A DNA stretch of 64,000 nt, from contig JACVVK020000207.1 of NCBI GenBank assembly GCA_018292915.2, positions 437,501-501,500 of the forward strand. The letters run 5' to 3'. The notes under the pieces are model-generated. The model was not told the DNA's origin, did not search any database, and saw only the letters and a list, made by a program, of their open reading frames with translations. Source of the DNA: Batillaria attramentaria. Lineage: Eukaryota; Mollusca; Gastropoda; Batillariidae. This document shows positions 1 to 13,449 of the stretch, piece by piece (position 1 is the stretch's first letter; every line of letters begins with the position of its first letter). The position numbers and the translations under genes are program-made.

Positions 1-66
<66 letters not shown>
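1..66. repeat. (CA)n microsatellite at the left edge
   Basis: A pure CA dinucleotide run begins the window. The same run precedes the homologous sequence of the second duplication unit (about 42797-42853), so it is part of the duplicated block and the block probably continues leftwards out of the window. Confidence 0.95.
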
Positions 67-69
<3 letters not shown>

Positions 70-582
70 CATGGCAGTACTGCTATGAGCATGATAATAA
101 AAGACAAGTTGCTTAGTATTGACGTCAAACTACTTGCTGAAATCGGAAATGTGGACTATTGCGTCAGAGCTGTACACATTTTACGTCACTAACGTTTGCG
201 ACAAGAAAACCGGTGGACGTTTTCTTCTCTCCTTGGACGTTAGAACTCATGTCATGTCTTCAGCCTCAGTCTACTAGTTGTCTGTCCGCTGTCACTACAC
301 TGTGGGGTTTGTTGTTAGTGGACGCCAAATTTGCTGATTTCGTTGTGTTTTGTTCTGTTTTGTTTTGAAAATTTCTTACAGCCGTGCAGTTGTTGATCTG
401 TAGAGCTACCGGTAATATTTCTTTGTTTATCAGTTCTTCATTTATTGGGATTTTTGTTTTGTGTTTGTTGTTTTTGTGGTTGTTGTTACTGTCGCTGGCG
501 TGGTTGACGTTGTCGTCGGTGTTGTCGCTCTTATTATTGTGGACGTGGTATTGGTTGTTGTTGTAGTTATGGACTAAGAGAT

Positions 583-621
<39 letters not shown>

Positions 622-665
622 GGTTGACGTCATCCACTAACCGTCTTCTCCATTCTCTGTAACAG

Positions 666-2188
<1,523 letters not shown>

Positions 2189-2667
2189 CCGACACTTCTT
2201 CCCCCTATCCCCCCTTCCCCTCCTTCTTCTTTCTTCTCTTTCTCCTCCCCCGCCTCCTCCGTTACTACCACCACCACGGACACCGACAACGACTTCTAAC
2301 GGTCACTTTCTTTACACGGTTGTTAATATTTCCATCATCCTTTGTTGTTTTCCTGTTTGTTTTCCTTCTGTTGATCCCGCCCATCGTCGTCGCGTTTCCG
2401 TCGTAACGGTTTTTGTCCCTCCGTTGTCGTCGTTGTCGCTCAGTGACACCCCCACGAAAAAAATCATAATTGGTGTTGAAATTTATGTTTGTTCAACTTT
2501 TGCAGTTTTGACTCGAGCAAAACACTTGTATTTGACGTCATTCGGAGACAGGTTAGTGTATGACGTGTTTATAATCGTGACGCCATTTCGCTTTGACGTC
2601 ACAGACCGTGTACTTGATTTGTTTGTGTTGAACATCTTGTCAAAGACTGCGGTACTACAGATTCTTT

Positions 2668-2754
<87 letters not shown>

Positions 2755-2755
2755 C

Positions 2756-2791
<36 letters not shown>

Positions 2792-2794
2792 GTT

Positions 2795-2960
2795 GAGCTG
2801 GGGTGGCCGAATGGTAGAGCGTTTGACTTCTAATGCTCGGGTCGTGAGTTCGTATCCCGGCTGGGGCCAAATATTTATGGCTGGCTTTTTCATCGTTGCC
2901 CCGTCTTTGATATCACCCGTATGTGGTGGAAAAGGACGTTAAACCCCCTAACACCCACCC
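2795..2960 (+). mobile_element. tRNA-derived SINE copy 1
   Basis: A tRNA-like head with box A (TGGTAGAGCGTTTGACT) and box B (GGTCGTGAGTTCGTATCCC) is followed by a conserved body (GTTGCCCCGTCTTTGATATC) and a tail ending GGACGTTAAACCCCCTAACA. It sits between CT repeats and is absent at the matching place after gene B, so it inserted after the duplication or was lost there. The same family occurs at 24531, 32672, 57672, 57809 and 63175. Confidence 0.85.
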
Positions 2961-3994
2961 TCTCTCTCTCTCTCTCTCTCTCTCTGTTCCCCGTTCTCTC
3001 TCTCTCTCTCTGTTTCTCTAACTCTGCTTTCTGTTTTCTTTTTCTTTTACTCTTTACTCCGTCCGTCTGTCTCACTCTAATTGTTTCTCTTACGTGTGTG
3101 CGTAGTAACGTGCTGTCGTCACGGTTCTTGTTGTATAGGGTTTGTAAGTGTATCCCTCACCCAGTGTTGTTGACGTGGCACCCTCGTCCCTCCCTCTCTC
3201 CCTCCCCCCCCCCCCTCTCTCTCTCTCTCTCTCCAGGCCCTTCTTTCTGTCTCTCCCGCTCTCTTTCTCTCTGTCTGTCTTTCTCTGTAGATCTCTCTAG
3301 CCCCCCCACCCCCACCCCCCTCGCTCTCTCTCTCTCTCCCGCTCTCTTTCTCTCTGTCTGTCTTTCTCTAGATCTGTCTCTCTGCATGTTCCCCCTCCTC
3401 TCTGTGTGTATCTCTCTCTTTGTGTCTGTCTGTGTCTCTCTCTTTGTATCTGTTTCTCTCTACATCTGTCTGTCTATGTCCGTCACTGTTTCTATTTTTA
3501 ACTTTCTCTGTGTGTGTCTTTTGACACACACACTCTCTCTCTCTCTCTCTCTCTCTCTCCCCCCCCCCTCCCCCACCTGTCTTTGTCTACGTCTGTTATT
3601 TGGTCTGTCTGTTTACTTTGTCTGTCTGTCTTTCTGTCTGTCTATCTCTTTTAGACTACGTAAAATACGTACAATTCCGCTGATAAGGGAAATCTCTGCA
3701 ATAGAATTTTTCTCTGCAGATTATAAGAGTACATGGTCTGTACTATCTGAAAGTAAAAAGTAGGACACGCAGATCACTGTCCTACTGCTCCAAAATTAGG
3801 TCAGATGACGTAACAGGTCACTGCACTGACCATGTGCAGAAAAAATGAAGATAACATAGGGAAGTAGCACCTCGTTCGAAAGGTCTTGGTAAACCATGGT
3901 CAAATATACAGGCCACATATACGTCTGTCAGTTAATACACGTGAAATGTGCCGATTTGTATAGTTCACACAATACACACTAAGATTTTTTACTA

Positions 3995-5913
3995 CTGCTC
4001 TGTCACTTCCTCTCGAGAGACCATGGAGTTGGAACATTGCAGCCACCACAAGCAGCTGAGTCCGTGCTTTCTGCAGCTGCAACGCCTGGAATCACAGCTT
4101 GTCTTGCACTTGCAGCGCACTATCTGCAGAACAGCCTCTGGAGCATGCGACAAATCAGACATGCACGGTTCAATGTGGTCATTCTGAAGACGCCATCCCC
4201 ATCTGCGTCTAAACTCCAGTTTGTATCAGTCCACTGCTGAACCTGCAAATGTGCTAACTGCTCGTATGCTGTAAAACTTGACTACAGCACTGGTGTACCT
4301 GTACAAAGGTAGCACCTACAGACACCTTTTTGCCGAACATTTTTGTATCGAAGTCCATCAAGACTATCGTCTGAGTTCCCATTGTAGAGACACACAATTC
4401 CATTTTCTCCAGCAGATATCACCTCTTCCACTGTAGAAGAACTCTTGGAGAACACCTTTGAGGCGTCTTGAATGGCAATCTTGCATGTCAGCATTTTGAG
4501 TGACCCTCCTTTTCCAATGCTAAACATCCTTCAGGTGGTGTCACAACCTGTGATTGCGTGGGTAAACAACAGCATTTTACAAACATCAGGTCCCAGTGCC
4601 GGCTGTAACCAATGAGTTTCACAAACCCGTTCCTTCTTAGACTTAGATTTTGCATAATATCTGAAAATGATGCAGTTCAGGTTAGAGGTGACATGGTAGC
4701 AGAGAAGAATCAGCAGGTCAGTGTCTTCAGCGATGTCTGCTACGGGCTGACAAGTGGCGCATCGGATGGCAGTTTGTGTGATCAGGGTATCAGCATCACC
4801 ATCACAATGGAATGTCTGATATCAATTGCTGCAGATAATTCAAAATTTTTGACCTCAGCCTATGAAGCACCAAAACCAAGTTGAAATATGGTATCAACTA
4901 AATACTCAAGGGCACAGTGATGGTGCAGCTGAACAACAAGCCCGACTTGCATAGGAACAAGAAGTACCCTTGGCCGCGCAGCTTGCATGATAGCTTGGCC
5001 TATTGCAGGTATTCTAAACCCATTTGCCTTGCCACAATTGTTTTTAGAAATAATTGAAGTGTTTCTGGACAAAATCCACATTCTTTGAAACCAACCTGAT
5101 GTCTTCTGATCCTGGATAGACTTCTTTGGATGCAGCCACTCCCTTTATGTTACTCTTCGTCAGTTTTGCAGCTGTCTGTATTAGGATCAGTTTTTTGGTT
5201 TCTGCATCATTTGTTCGTGGAGAATCGAAGTACTGGCTGAGGATTTTTGATGCAGTTGTCCGCAGTGTCCCCACATTAGTTTTCTTTCCCCTGCTTGATA
5301 TCAATATGTGTGATCCGAAGTGTTCCAGGAGTTCGTTTTTCAGGTGTGTTGGCATGTACACCATCACCGCACATCAGTCAAAGTTGTCTGCTCATCGTCG
5401 TTATGCTCCAGACACTGGCATACTTTCCTGAACGCATACTGTCTGCTGATGATTCCCTAAGGCAGATGATGGTTTCTGCGTTTTGGCTCTGGTAAATCTT
5501 GCTGGAATGTTCCGGTGTATCCTGAAGTTCACACTACATGCTTCATGGTACACAGCGTCCCATGCAAACAGATCATCACGACATACTGACCGAATTATGT
5601 TTCATACAGTTTCCGCCTACTTGTGATTTCGTTCGTCACAAACCCGAAGAATGGTTGCCTGGAAACCCCCTTGAACAGTTGTTTTTACTTGAAAAGCTTC
5701 ATATCCTTTCGGGAGTTTCCTACGGTTGTGAACATCAGCTGGGGTCCCACACAACAAGCAGTGGATCTGGGGTTCGTAGGCAGGCTGGATTGATCTTCCT
5801 GATGGCCCAGGGGCAACTGTGGTGGAATTTTGTTTCTCTTCGGCATAATTATACCCTGACACGGTGGCATCAGTTTGTGTAGTCAAGTCTACTATTTCTA
5901 TGCAGAATATCAC
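3995..5913 (-). pseudogene. Decayed element-encoded protein with N-terminal zinc-binding and C-terminal CXC-type motif
   Basis: Minus-strand fragments in order: a Cys-rich start (CLLCGTPAD, then CDERN near 5625-5780); a segment with YHEACSVNFR near 5530; a core around 5044-5367 (LLEHFGSHILISSRGKKTN); a segment at 4860-5081 with AIGQAIMQAARPRVLLVPMQ; a segment at 4282-4527 with IGKGGSLKML and AGENGIVCLYNG; and a C-terminal cysteine cluster near 4050-4120 (RCKCKTSCDSRRCSCRKHG). Several frameshifts and stops separate them. I recognise this order of motifs as a repeated, uncharacterised protein type in invertebrate genomes, and the setting inside a flanked insertion indicates it is transposon-encoded. 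The catalytic function is unknown to me. Confidence 0.65.
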
Positions 5914-7069
5914 CTACTGACGTAACACTGTCATCAGTACGCTATATGCTGGATCGATTGACACTGTTAGAGCCTGTCTCACCAAGCTCCACCGTAGGTT
6001 GATCATTAGGAAATGCTCCTTTGCAAATCAGTGACACATTTTTATGCGCTCATCCCTGCAAAATACAGTTGAACAGACGTTTTGTTATTTGATACTTTAC
6101 TATCAGTGGTTTTCTTTGTCTGTATTATGCGAAATGAGCTGATAACATGAGCAAATCACTGCAAACATACCTACTACCCGTTCCTCAGCAGTAGGGCTAT
6201 ATGCGACATATTTGGAATTTTGGCCAATTTTGGCTTCCATAGTTTTACTGGCACTGCATGATTTTCACTGCCGGTCACGCTGCCCAGAAAAGAAAAGTGA
6301 CACAAGTCAGTGTTTTAATTGTTGAAACTGCAGGAAGATAACGATCAGGATCGTTATATCGGTAAAAGTATTCATTTTGATATATTCTTCGTGAACTGAT
6401 ATATCTAACAACAGAGAGAAGATTCGCGGACCACAACCGATTTCAGTAAACTGGCACAGCAACCCCATAGCTGAGAAAAATTAACTCTGAAGGCCGCCGT
6501 ATAATCATAATTATAGGTATTCAGGATGGAAAAGTAGTTCACAGTTCGGGACCAGAAAAGCAACAAAACAATCTAAACAAATTCAAACGTAATTTCTTAC
6601 CTCCAGATCTAATCTTTATGATGAGATCAGTAGCATCGGGATGAAAATCTGACAGACTCGACACATTGGTATATGAAAATAAACGTCTGTATGACGTAAG
6701 AATGATGAAAATATGCAGGAAAATTTAATCATGGCAGAAATCAGTCTGCTAATGACGGCACGAATCGTCGATCACCGATGGGACATTCCAGACATCCTTG
6801 TATGAGCGACACCGGATGCCAGGCTAAATATCATAGGCCAATGTGTCAAGTCGCGCTGACGCCCGCAGAATTCTATGGTACACTGAAGTTATCAGAACTT
6901 CATCTACGTGGTCTACCTGACAACTTAATTAAATTAATTAAAAGCATAGGAAACAGTTTTTCGTGTCCTACTTTATTGTACACATGTCAGATTTTTGTGT
7001 TCTTGCTGTTGCCGTAAAAATAAATTATATTGCACGGATTCCCGTTGGAAACGTAGATTCAGTAGACTA
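5914..7069. other. E1 non-coding end, nothing recognised
   Basis: AT-rich sequence between the decayed gene and the right terminal repeat. It would hold the promoter of the minus-strand gene. No conserved protein segment was recognised. Confidence 0.4.
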
Positions 7070-8534
7070 TTTGTCTGTTGTTGCTGTTGTTGTTTTTTCC
7101 TGACTCATACTCTGTCTCTCCTTCCCCCTCTGTGACTCTGTTTATGTTTCTCTCGCTGCCCCCCCCCCCCCCCCCGCCCCTTGCCTGCCTGTTTGTCACT
7201 CTCTTATTTTCTTGGCTTAGTCTGTCTCTCTCACTCTGTCTTTTTTTCTGTCTGTTCCCCCTCGTGTCTGTCTTTCTATGTCGGCCTATTTGTCTCTGTC
7301 TTTTTGTTGTTTTTATAGTTGTTGTTGTTGTTGTTGTTGTTCTTTTTGTTGTTCTTGTTTTACTTCTGTCGTCTCTTATGCTGTCTACACCACCACCCCC
7401 TCCCCCCCTACCCACCCAACACACACACAGACACTTCACCCCTCTTTTTGTCCCTATCTTTCTCTCTTCACTTGCCCGCTGTCCTGTCCCCCCCCCCTCC
7501 CCTCCTTCCCCAACGACCCCAGCAGTCCACACGACACCAGTCTCTCCAGTCCCACACATCAGACAGGCCTGTGTCACGTGTGGACAATATTGTGTATAGT
7601 TACCTGAAGGCCGTTATCTTACAAGTCGTGTTGTCTTTAGTTGTAGCTATAGTGTCTCCTGCCTTCACACTTGTACAGTGCTTGCTACATTGTGAATTTG
7701 CAACTAGCGGTGTTTATGGATCACGTGACTGGGGCAGTACCAGGGCAGTGGTATGCTGAAGACGGGATGTATGAAATTTTGTCTGATCCATAACTGAATG
7801 TTTTCCTAATGTATTGTGTTTAAATGGCCGTGTAAATATTGGTTTTATTTGTCTGATTCATAGCTGTTGTTTTGTTCTTGTATTGTGTAATCTGTGTGCA
7901 TGAACATTGTTTTTATTTGTCTGAGTCGTAACTGTTGTTTTCTTTATGTATTATTGTCCAATCTTGTTGTGTGAACATTGCTTTTATTTGTCTCTCTTTC
8001 TCTATCCTCCCTCCTGTCTGCCTGTGTGTATCTCTACGTCTGTATTTGTACGTCTGTCTGCTGGTTTCTTTGTTCTTGTTTTCTCTGTCCCTCTCTTACT
8101 CCATCTGTTACCCCCCCCCCCCCCCCGTCTCTCTCTCTCTCTGTATGTTCCCCCTCCTCTCTGTTTCCCTGTATGTCTCTAACGGTCTGTCTGTCTATCT
8201 TTCTATGCCTGTTTGTATTTTCTTTATTTTTATTTTCTCTGTCTGTCTTATTGCAGGTCCCCCCCCACCCCCCCACCCTCTCTCTCTCTCTCTCTCTTAC
8301 TTCCTTTGACTTCGTCGTTCTCTCTCAATCCTATCTTTCTGCCCCCCCCCCCCCCCTCCTCCCCTACTTGTGAATACATGAATGTTGATTATGATAAAAT
8401 TGAGTAGTGGAAACTGTAAATTGGTAACTAAATATTGAGCTGTCTGGTGAACACGGGATGTATTGTATTTGTCTGATTCATGTCTTGTCATGATGTATTG
8501 TGTAAACTGTGTGTATCAACATCAGTTTTATTTG

Positions 8535-8900
8535 TCACGTGACTAGCCAAGATGTCGGCTAGACGTATGCGTGTGTTGCTGGCGGACATTTCAGTGCTTT
8601 AGTGCAGTCAGCCGGCCGGACACCTTCTAAAAATCTGCCACAGTACTGAGGTTTGGTCTCTTAGATTGTGTGGTGGTGTTTTTTGGAGGCTTCAAGTGGG
8701 TATTCTTCGTATTTTCTTCATCTTTTCATCACTGAACCGGTGCTCACCGTTAGCCCTCATGTGCTGTGACCTGTGGGCCGGTGTGTAGTGACAGACAGTG
8801 GACCAGCTGGTAAGTGAGCCGCTATTTCTTTCTTCAAACCATGGAGCCGAGAGTTCTACCGGTGTTCGTGATGAACAATCAGCTGCCTGCTGTAATTCGG
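8535..8900 (+). other. Non-repetitive island with donor-like site inside the tandem repeat
   Basis: This stretch interrupts the repeat with unrelated, more GC-balanced sequence. It contains a strong donor-like CTGGTAAGTGAG near 8807-8820 and then a 21-codon open frame beginning at 8841. It may be an inserted retroelement leader or an old exon. No family was recognised. Confidence 0.25.
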
Positions 8901-9458
8901 CTGTAATCTGGTTTAATTTACTTGTCTAATTTACTTGTCTAATTCATAACTGTTGTTTTCCTGATGTATTGTGTAACCTCGCCGTAGAAACATTGATTTT
9001 ATTTGTCTGATTCATAACTGTTGTTTTTCTAACTAATGTATTGTGTAATCTGGCTGTACTCATGAACACTGGTTATAAGATTCATAATTGTTGTTTTCGT
9101 AACTGTTTAATCACCGGTTTTCTTGTGTATTTCTTAAATGCTGTTTCCCTAATGTATTGTGTAACCTGGCCGTATAAACATTGCTTTTATTTGTCTGATT
9201 CATAACTGTTTTTTTCCCTAACAAATGTTTTCTGTAATCTGGCTGTACTCATAAACCCCGGCTGTAAAATTCATAATTGTTTTCGTAACTCTTCAATCAA
9301 TGGCTTCTTGGGTTTTGTTGTTGTTGTTGTTGTTTTTGGTCTAATTCATAACTATTTTTAGCATATCATGTCAAATGTGTGGTTGTATCACAGCATTTGT
9401 ATTGTCTAATTTAAAACTGCTGTCTTTGTCTCTGTTTTCCCCGTCTGTGTGTTTGTCC

Positions 9459-9462
<4 letters not shown>

Positions 9463-9527
<65 letters not shown>

Positions 9528-9546
9528 TCTCTCTCTCTCTCTCTCT
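9463..9546 (+). repeat. (GT)n(CT)n compound microsatellite
   Basis: About 30 GT units run directly into CT units and then C-rich sequence. Open frames across it are simple-repeat artefacts. Confidence 0.95.
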
Positions 9547-10277
9547 CCCCCCCACCCCCACTCCCCCAACTCCGGCACTTCTTGTTGTCTAATTTGTAAC
9601 TTTTATGTCTAATGTATGTTGTTAATGTTTGACTTTATACACAGCAATTTGTGTTTAAGACCGCTGTTTATCTAACGTTGTGAATTCATGCTTTTATTTG
9701 TCTAAATCATAACTGTTGTATTCTGTTATTGCTTGCAATCTGACTGTATGTACACCAGTCTTATTTGTCTGATTTAATGAACTGCTGTTTTTCTATCTGT
9801 ATAGACACCGGGTGTTATTTGTCTAATTCATTGTTGTTGGTTTTCAAACTGTATGGTGCAAGGGACGTAATCTGGCAGTGTGAACATCGGGTTGTCTGGT
9901 TTGAAACTGTGTTGTGTTACAACCTGTGTTGAAGAGGAGGTAACTTAGCTGTAAATTTGATATGTTTTACTATTTTACATGCATTGTGTGTTTGTGGGAA
10001 GTCTTGCATATCGGAATCTACTGACTGAACAAAGCTTAAATTTTTCTCTGGTATAATCCTCTTTCCAATGGTATTCAACTATGAATATAAAACTCTAAAA
10101 CATGTTAAAGTCTGTTTCACCAGTGCCATAATTATTGTCTATGGACTTCTACTGTATGCAGTTTTTATTAGTTTTGAATTTCTGATCATACTGCAGTATA
10201 TTTTTGTTGTTGTTCTTGGTATGTGTTGCGATCACCAGCATAGATCTTTTTTACAGTGTAATTGGGGTTCTTCTGTA

Positions 10278-10283
10278 AATAAA
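10278..10283 (+). promoter_or_regulatory. Candidate polyadenylation signal of gene A
   Basis: AATAAA followed within about 20-50 bases by GT-rich sequence (GTCTGTGCTTGTGTGT), the usual layout of signal and downstream element. The matching motif after gene B is at 54915-54920. Confidence 0.4.
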
Positions 10284-10321
10284 CATTCTGCTGGTACAAG
10301 TCTGTGCTTGTGTGTATGGCT

Positions 10322-10322
<1 letters not shown>

Positions 10323-10375
<53 letters not shown>
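10323..10375 (+). repeat. (GT)n(GA)n microsatellite
   Basis: GT run followed by a GA run, just after the candidate polyadenylation site of gene A. Confidence 0.9.
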
Positions 10376-10376
<1 letters not shown>

Positions 10377-10705
10377 CCTCTCAAGAAAATAATCTGTACA
10401 AGTAGCTAGACACCTGCCGGCTTAACAGGCTAATGGCATCATCAGAGACTGCTTTACGGACAAGGGAAACTGCATGTCCATTCTGTGGGCTTACTCCCTG
10501 TAGAAGTGGGGCAACACCCTTATCTCAGTGGGGCAACACCCTTATCAGCACATCAGTATCAGAAGAACAAGAGCACACACGCCCCGTCCTCTATTTTCAC
10601 TACCGTCCTACACATGGGACACATCCAGCTTAGGAGAGCCGTGTGTGTGTGTGGGGGGGGGGGGGGGGCAGTCACTTCTGTGTCTCACCTTGTGAATCTG
10701 TGCGC

Positions 10706-10736
<31 letters not shown>

Positions 10737-10771
10737 TTAAACGGAAGCCCTCCTTGTTGTGTGACCGCTAA

Positions 10772-10965
10772 ATGTTAGTTGCCAAGCTGCGCGTTGCGGT
10801 GGTTGAGAAATCCACTGAGCCATCAGGGCTGATCGGCTTTATGAAGATTGGAGATACCCCGTTTCCCGAAAAGGCCGGATGTATGACCTCACGTAATTTG
10901 CGTGAACCCCGCCCCCCACCTGAACCAGGAAGTGTGTACCTCCATTTGCTTTTTCCCTGGACGGT
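10772..10965 (+). repeat. Dispersed repeat, copy 1
   Basis: The stretch containing GGTGGTTGAGAAATCCACTG, ACCCCGTTTCCCGAAAAGGC and CCTGAACCAGGAAG recurs at 29606-29812 with point changes, and part of it (TTTCCCGAAAAGGCC) recurs at 55983. It has no coding character. It is probably an uncatalogued interspersed repeat. Confidence 0.6.
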
Positions 10966-11027
10966 CTCAGATGGTCACACGCACCTGTCTCGCGACAACA
11001 TCTAGCCAGTTAACCCATTCGCCACCA

Positions 11028-11047
11028 CGATCCCATATTTGGGATCG
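11028..11047. repeat. PiggyBac subterminal palindrome (left, terminal side)
   Basis: One mismatch from the consensus CGATCCCATATATGGGATCG. Preceded by CCACCA and 14 bases from the TTAA end, it is a plausible transposase binding site. Other copies: 11382-11401, 17193-17212, 24439-24458, 25897-25916 and 27652-27671. Confidence 0.75.
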
Positions 11048-11342
11048 TACATGTAAACCTCAGCCGTATCCATCTTTGCCTTCCACGCTACTGCGATTCC
11101 TCATTATCAATTCTAGGGAGATCACAGAAGATGCTGAAAGTCTTCGGAGACTTGTTAGACTTAAAAGATTGTTTTAGGCGACAGCCATTTGCAATACTAC
11201 GTGTTTTTTGCTTCAACCAAGGAAACACCAAGAAGATAAGCAAACAACATTTTCCCTATTTACATTTGTGATGTACTATAATTAATAATGAAAAAGAAAG
11301 GCTATTATATCATCTAAAATTGCGTCTCAGTTTTTGGAAACT

Positions 11343-11363
11343 TTTTTTTTTTTTTTTTTTGTC
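11343..11363. repeat. Poly-T tract
   Basis: A run of about 20 T just inside the left end of piggyBac copy A. It could be the A-tail of a minus-strand retroelement, but no target duplication was resolved. Confidence 0.5.
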
Positions 11364-11699
11364 GGACAGGTGCTAGAAGTTTGATCCTATATATGGGATC
11401 GTGGTAGCGAGAGGGTAGGGGTTTTTACCACTTTTTTTTTTAGTCATCACAGATACATTTATTTCAAACATGAGGTCATCTCTAAAGACATTGCAAGTAT
11501 GGAAGATGAAACCATAGACAAAAACATCAACATTATAAATGCTTTTTTTATTTAGTGGTAATGCAGTAACAGTGTTATACATTGTATTTGACGTCATCTT
11601 ATCTCAACGTTTTGGTACATGTAAGTAGTTACAATACTGGGAAACGAGTACACATAACACTTCAGAAACAAATAAAGATCAAATGTGATTTCTGAGTCA

Positions 11700-11864
11700 A
11701 GTGGACATTACAATTCCTTATTGAGCAATGCAAGTCCTGAGGCTAGAGTTACGGAAGTACATGATTTTTTTGTACACACGAATGAGATTGCAAAATATAT
11801 ATATATATAGATATGCAGTTCAGTAACAGCTTGCACATGCAGTGTGCTTGTCTGTTCATTTCTA

Positions 11865-11895
<31 letters not shown>

Positions 11896-13437
11896 GAAGG
11901 TTTTTACCACATAATAAGTATTGATGTAAGGCATTCTGCTCCTGACTGGTTTCTATATTATACAAATAATCATAAAACTTTCCAGTCTCTAAGACTATAT
12001 CTTCAGTAGTGTTTAAAATGCGTCCATCATCACGTGTAAGCTTTGACATTATTTACAAGTATAGTTTCTGTTTTCCAGTCCGCAGAAGTAATTTTTTCTC
12101 CTTCTGCAACCCCTTCCATTCTCTTTTCTCTTATCTGAATCATTTCTTCTTTTATATTTTTAAGTTTTTCTTCCTCATCCACTGTTTTATTTAGCTTGTG
12201 TTCCAAAAATTGGATGTATGTTTCTAGTCTTTTTTCTCTTTCAGATGTTTTCTTCTTTTTCATTGTAGCATATGATATGGTTTTACCCCGAATATTCATT
12301 AATAACATTTCCAAGAATATGTCATCCGAGACTGTGAACTGGATCTCATCCCTGGGTATTTGTTTCAGTTTATCCCTTTTGTACAGAGGTATGGCATATT
12401 CCTCTATTGTCTCCTCTATTAATTTATCGATTTCATTTATGTGACTAGTGTCACGTAACAAAGAGCTGTTATACTTCCAGAAAGTTCTATGTTTCTCTGA
12501 ACCTACTGTTATAAGGGGAAGGGTTATCATTGAATGGTCAGTTCGATATCCGCTTAATATATCAGCATCACCTACAAGGCCCATTAGTGCATCACTCACT
12601 AACAAGAAGTCTAATCTACTTTGCTGTGATGGGTTGGATCTGCGCCATGTATATCTACGATACTCGGGGTTTAGGTGTCTCCATACATCTGTAAGGTCAA
12701 ACTTTTCCATCATACCTATTACTGCAGCTTGTGCTCTCTGGTTGTTTACATGCTTATAATTTCAGTAATCTAATGAAGGACTTAACACCAAGTTCCAATC
12801 ACCGGCTTTAATAAAATTGGTTGCGCCAGTGTCAGTGAGAAAGAAAAGGAAACGGTAATGACTGCGAAGTGGTTACAAGTTAAGCAAATAAAAGCGACAT
12901 AAAAGGGACAGAAACCACTTAACTTTTACAAAGGACGGAACGTTTCGGCTTTCGCCTTCTTCAGGACATAAACATGTCACAGTTTATGTCCTGAAGAAGG
13001 CGAAAGCCGAAACGTTGACCTGTGCCGTCCTTTGTAAAAGTTAAGTGGTTTCTGTCCCTTTTATGTCGCTTTTATTTGTCAGTGAGACAGTTTTCTAGCT
13101 CATGATAAAAGTCAGGATTATCTCTATTTGGACCATAAACATTGGCAAGAAGGATATTTTTTACCAAGTATAGACACAGAAAGAAGGATAAAGTTGCCAT
13201 TGCAGTCTCTAAATACTTTCTTAATTTTAAATTCAAAATTATTGTTAAATAATATTGCTACCCCTCTGGATGAAGTGTTATACGCGGCGAAGTAACATGT
13301 ACATCCCCATTCAGCTTTTATGCAATGCTCAAATTTTTCATCAAAATGTGTGTCTTGCAAAAAGTAAATGCAATATTTTTTTCTCCCGTAAATAATGAAA
13401 TACATCTCTTCTCTTGTTTCCATTGCCAAGACCTTGA
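11700..13437 (-). pseudogene. L1-like LINE ORF2 fragment: endonuclease domain and start of the following region
   Basis: Minus-strand reading from about 13437 gives an AP-endonuclease-like (EEP) fold: an early QDTHFDEKFE, GVAILFNN, then after an insertion GDWNLVL, then DVWRHLNP, RRSNPSQQSRLDFLLVSD and a late YRTDHSMI. These are the standard order of EEP motifs in L1/Tx1-type ORF2. A charged linker follows to about 12050, and the frame decays through CT repeats to about 11700. No reverse transcriptase domain is present, so the copy is 3'-deleted. A 237-bp element (12841-13077) splits the endonuclease. Confidence 0.75.
12841..13077. mobile_element. Penelope-like palindromic insertion with hammerhead-like core in each arm
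   Basis: GTCAGTGAGA occurs at 12831-12840 and again at 13078-13087: a 10-bp target duplication around a 237-bp insert. Arms 12884-12974 and 12982-13078 are inverted copies. Each arm, read outward, contains CTGAAGA, then a GGC-GAAA-GCC stem, then GAAACG, and later CGTC. That matches the conserved core order of hammerhead ribozymes, which are known from Penelope-like retroelements. I could not find a pairing stem I, so activity is doubtful. Confidence 0.65.
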
Positions 13438-13449
13438 CAGTTTACAGAC

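Larger units (their letters stand above)
3652..7069 (-). mobile_element. Element E1: DNA transposon-like insertion with 3-bp target duplication
   Basis: The matching sequence near 51650 lacks about 3.4 kb present here. The insertion begins TAGACTACGTAA and ends with the inverted TTCAGTAGACTA (9 of 12 bases match as terminal inverted repeats). It is flanked by TTT at 3649-3651 and 7070-7072, consistent with a 3-bp target duplication, although TTT in a T-rich site is weak evidence alone. The inside carries a decayed cysteine-rich gene on the minus strand. A 3-bp duplication and TAG termini are shared with E3. No superfamily can be assigned from this alone. Confidence 0.7.
7770..9900 (+). repeat. 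Degenerate tandem repeat, unit about 65-75 bp
   Basis: The phrases TTATTTGTCTGATTCATAAC, TGTTGTTTTCCTAATG and TATTGTGTAAYCTGGC recur in this order many times with drift and interruptions. The same family occurs after gene B (52540-54420). The unit is non-coding in all frames and belongs to the duplicated 3' region. Confidence 0.8.
2189..10283 (+). other. Gene A 3' region, candidate long 3' UTR with AATAAA at 10278
   Basis: No coding exon follows the stop. The sequence is pyrimidine-rich, with many CT and GT repeats, poly-C runs and a diffuse tandem repeat. An AATAAA at 10278-10283 lies in a context (TTCTTCTGTAAATAAA, then GTACAAG a few bases later) that is matched after gene B at 54905-54930, so it may be the shared polyadenylation signal. 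Whether the whole 8 kb is transcribed cannot be read from sequence. Confidence 0.4.

Noticed and set aside
2795..2875. Functional tRNA gene
   Set aside because: Box A and box B are present, but no closed cloverleaf is formed and the same body recurs as a SINE at six places.
2921..3763. 280-residue Ser/Leu-rich frame
   Set aside because: Composed of CT/GT repeats and SINE tail in the gene A 3' region.
12983..13040. Active hammerhead ribozyme
   Set aside because: Core order is present but I found no stem I pairing with the sequence after CGTC; kept only as hammerhead-like.
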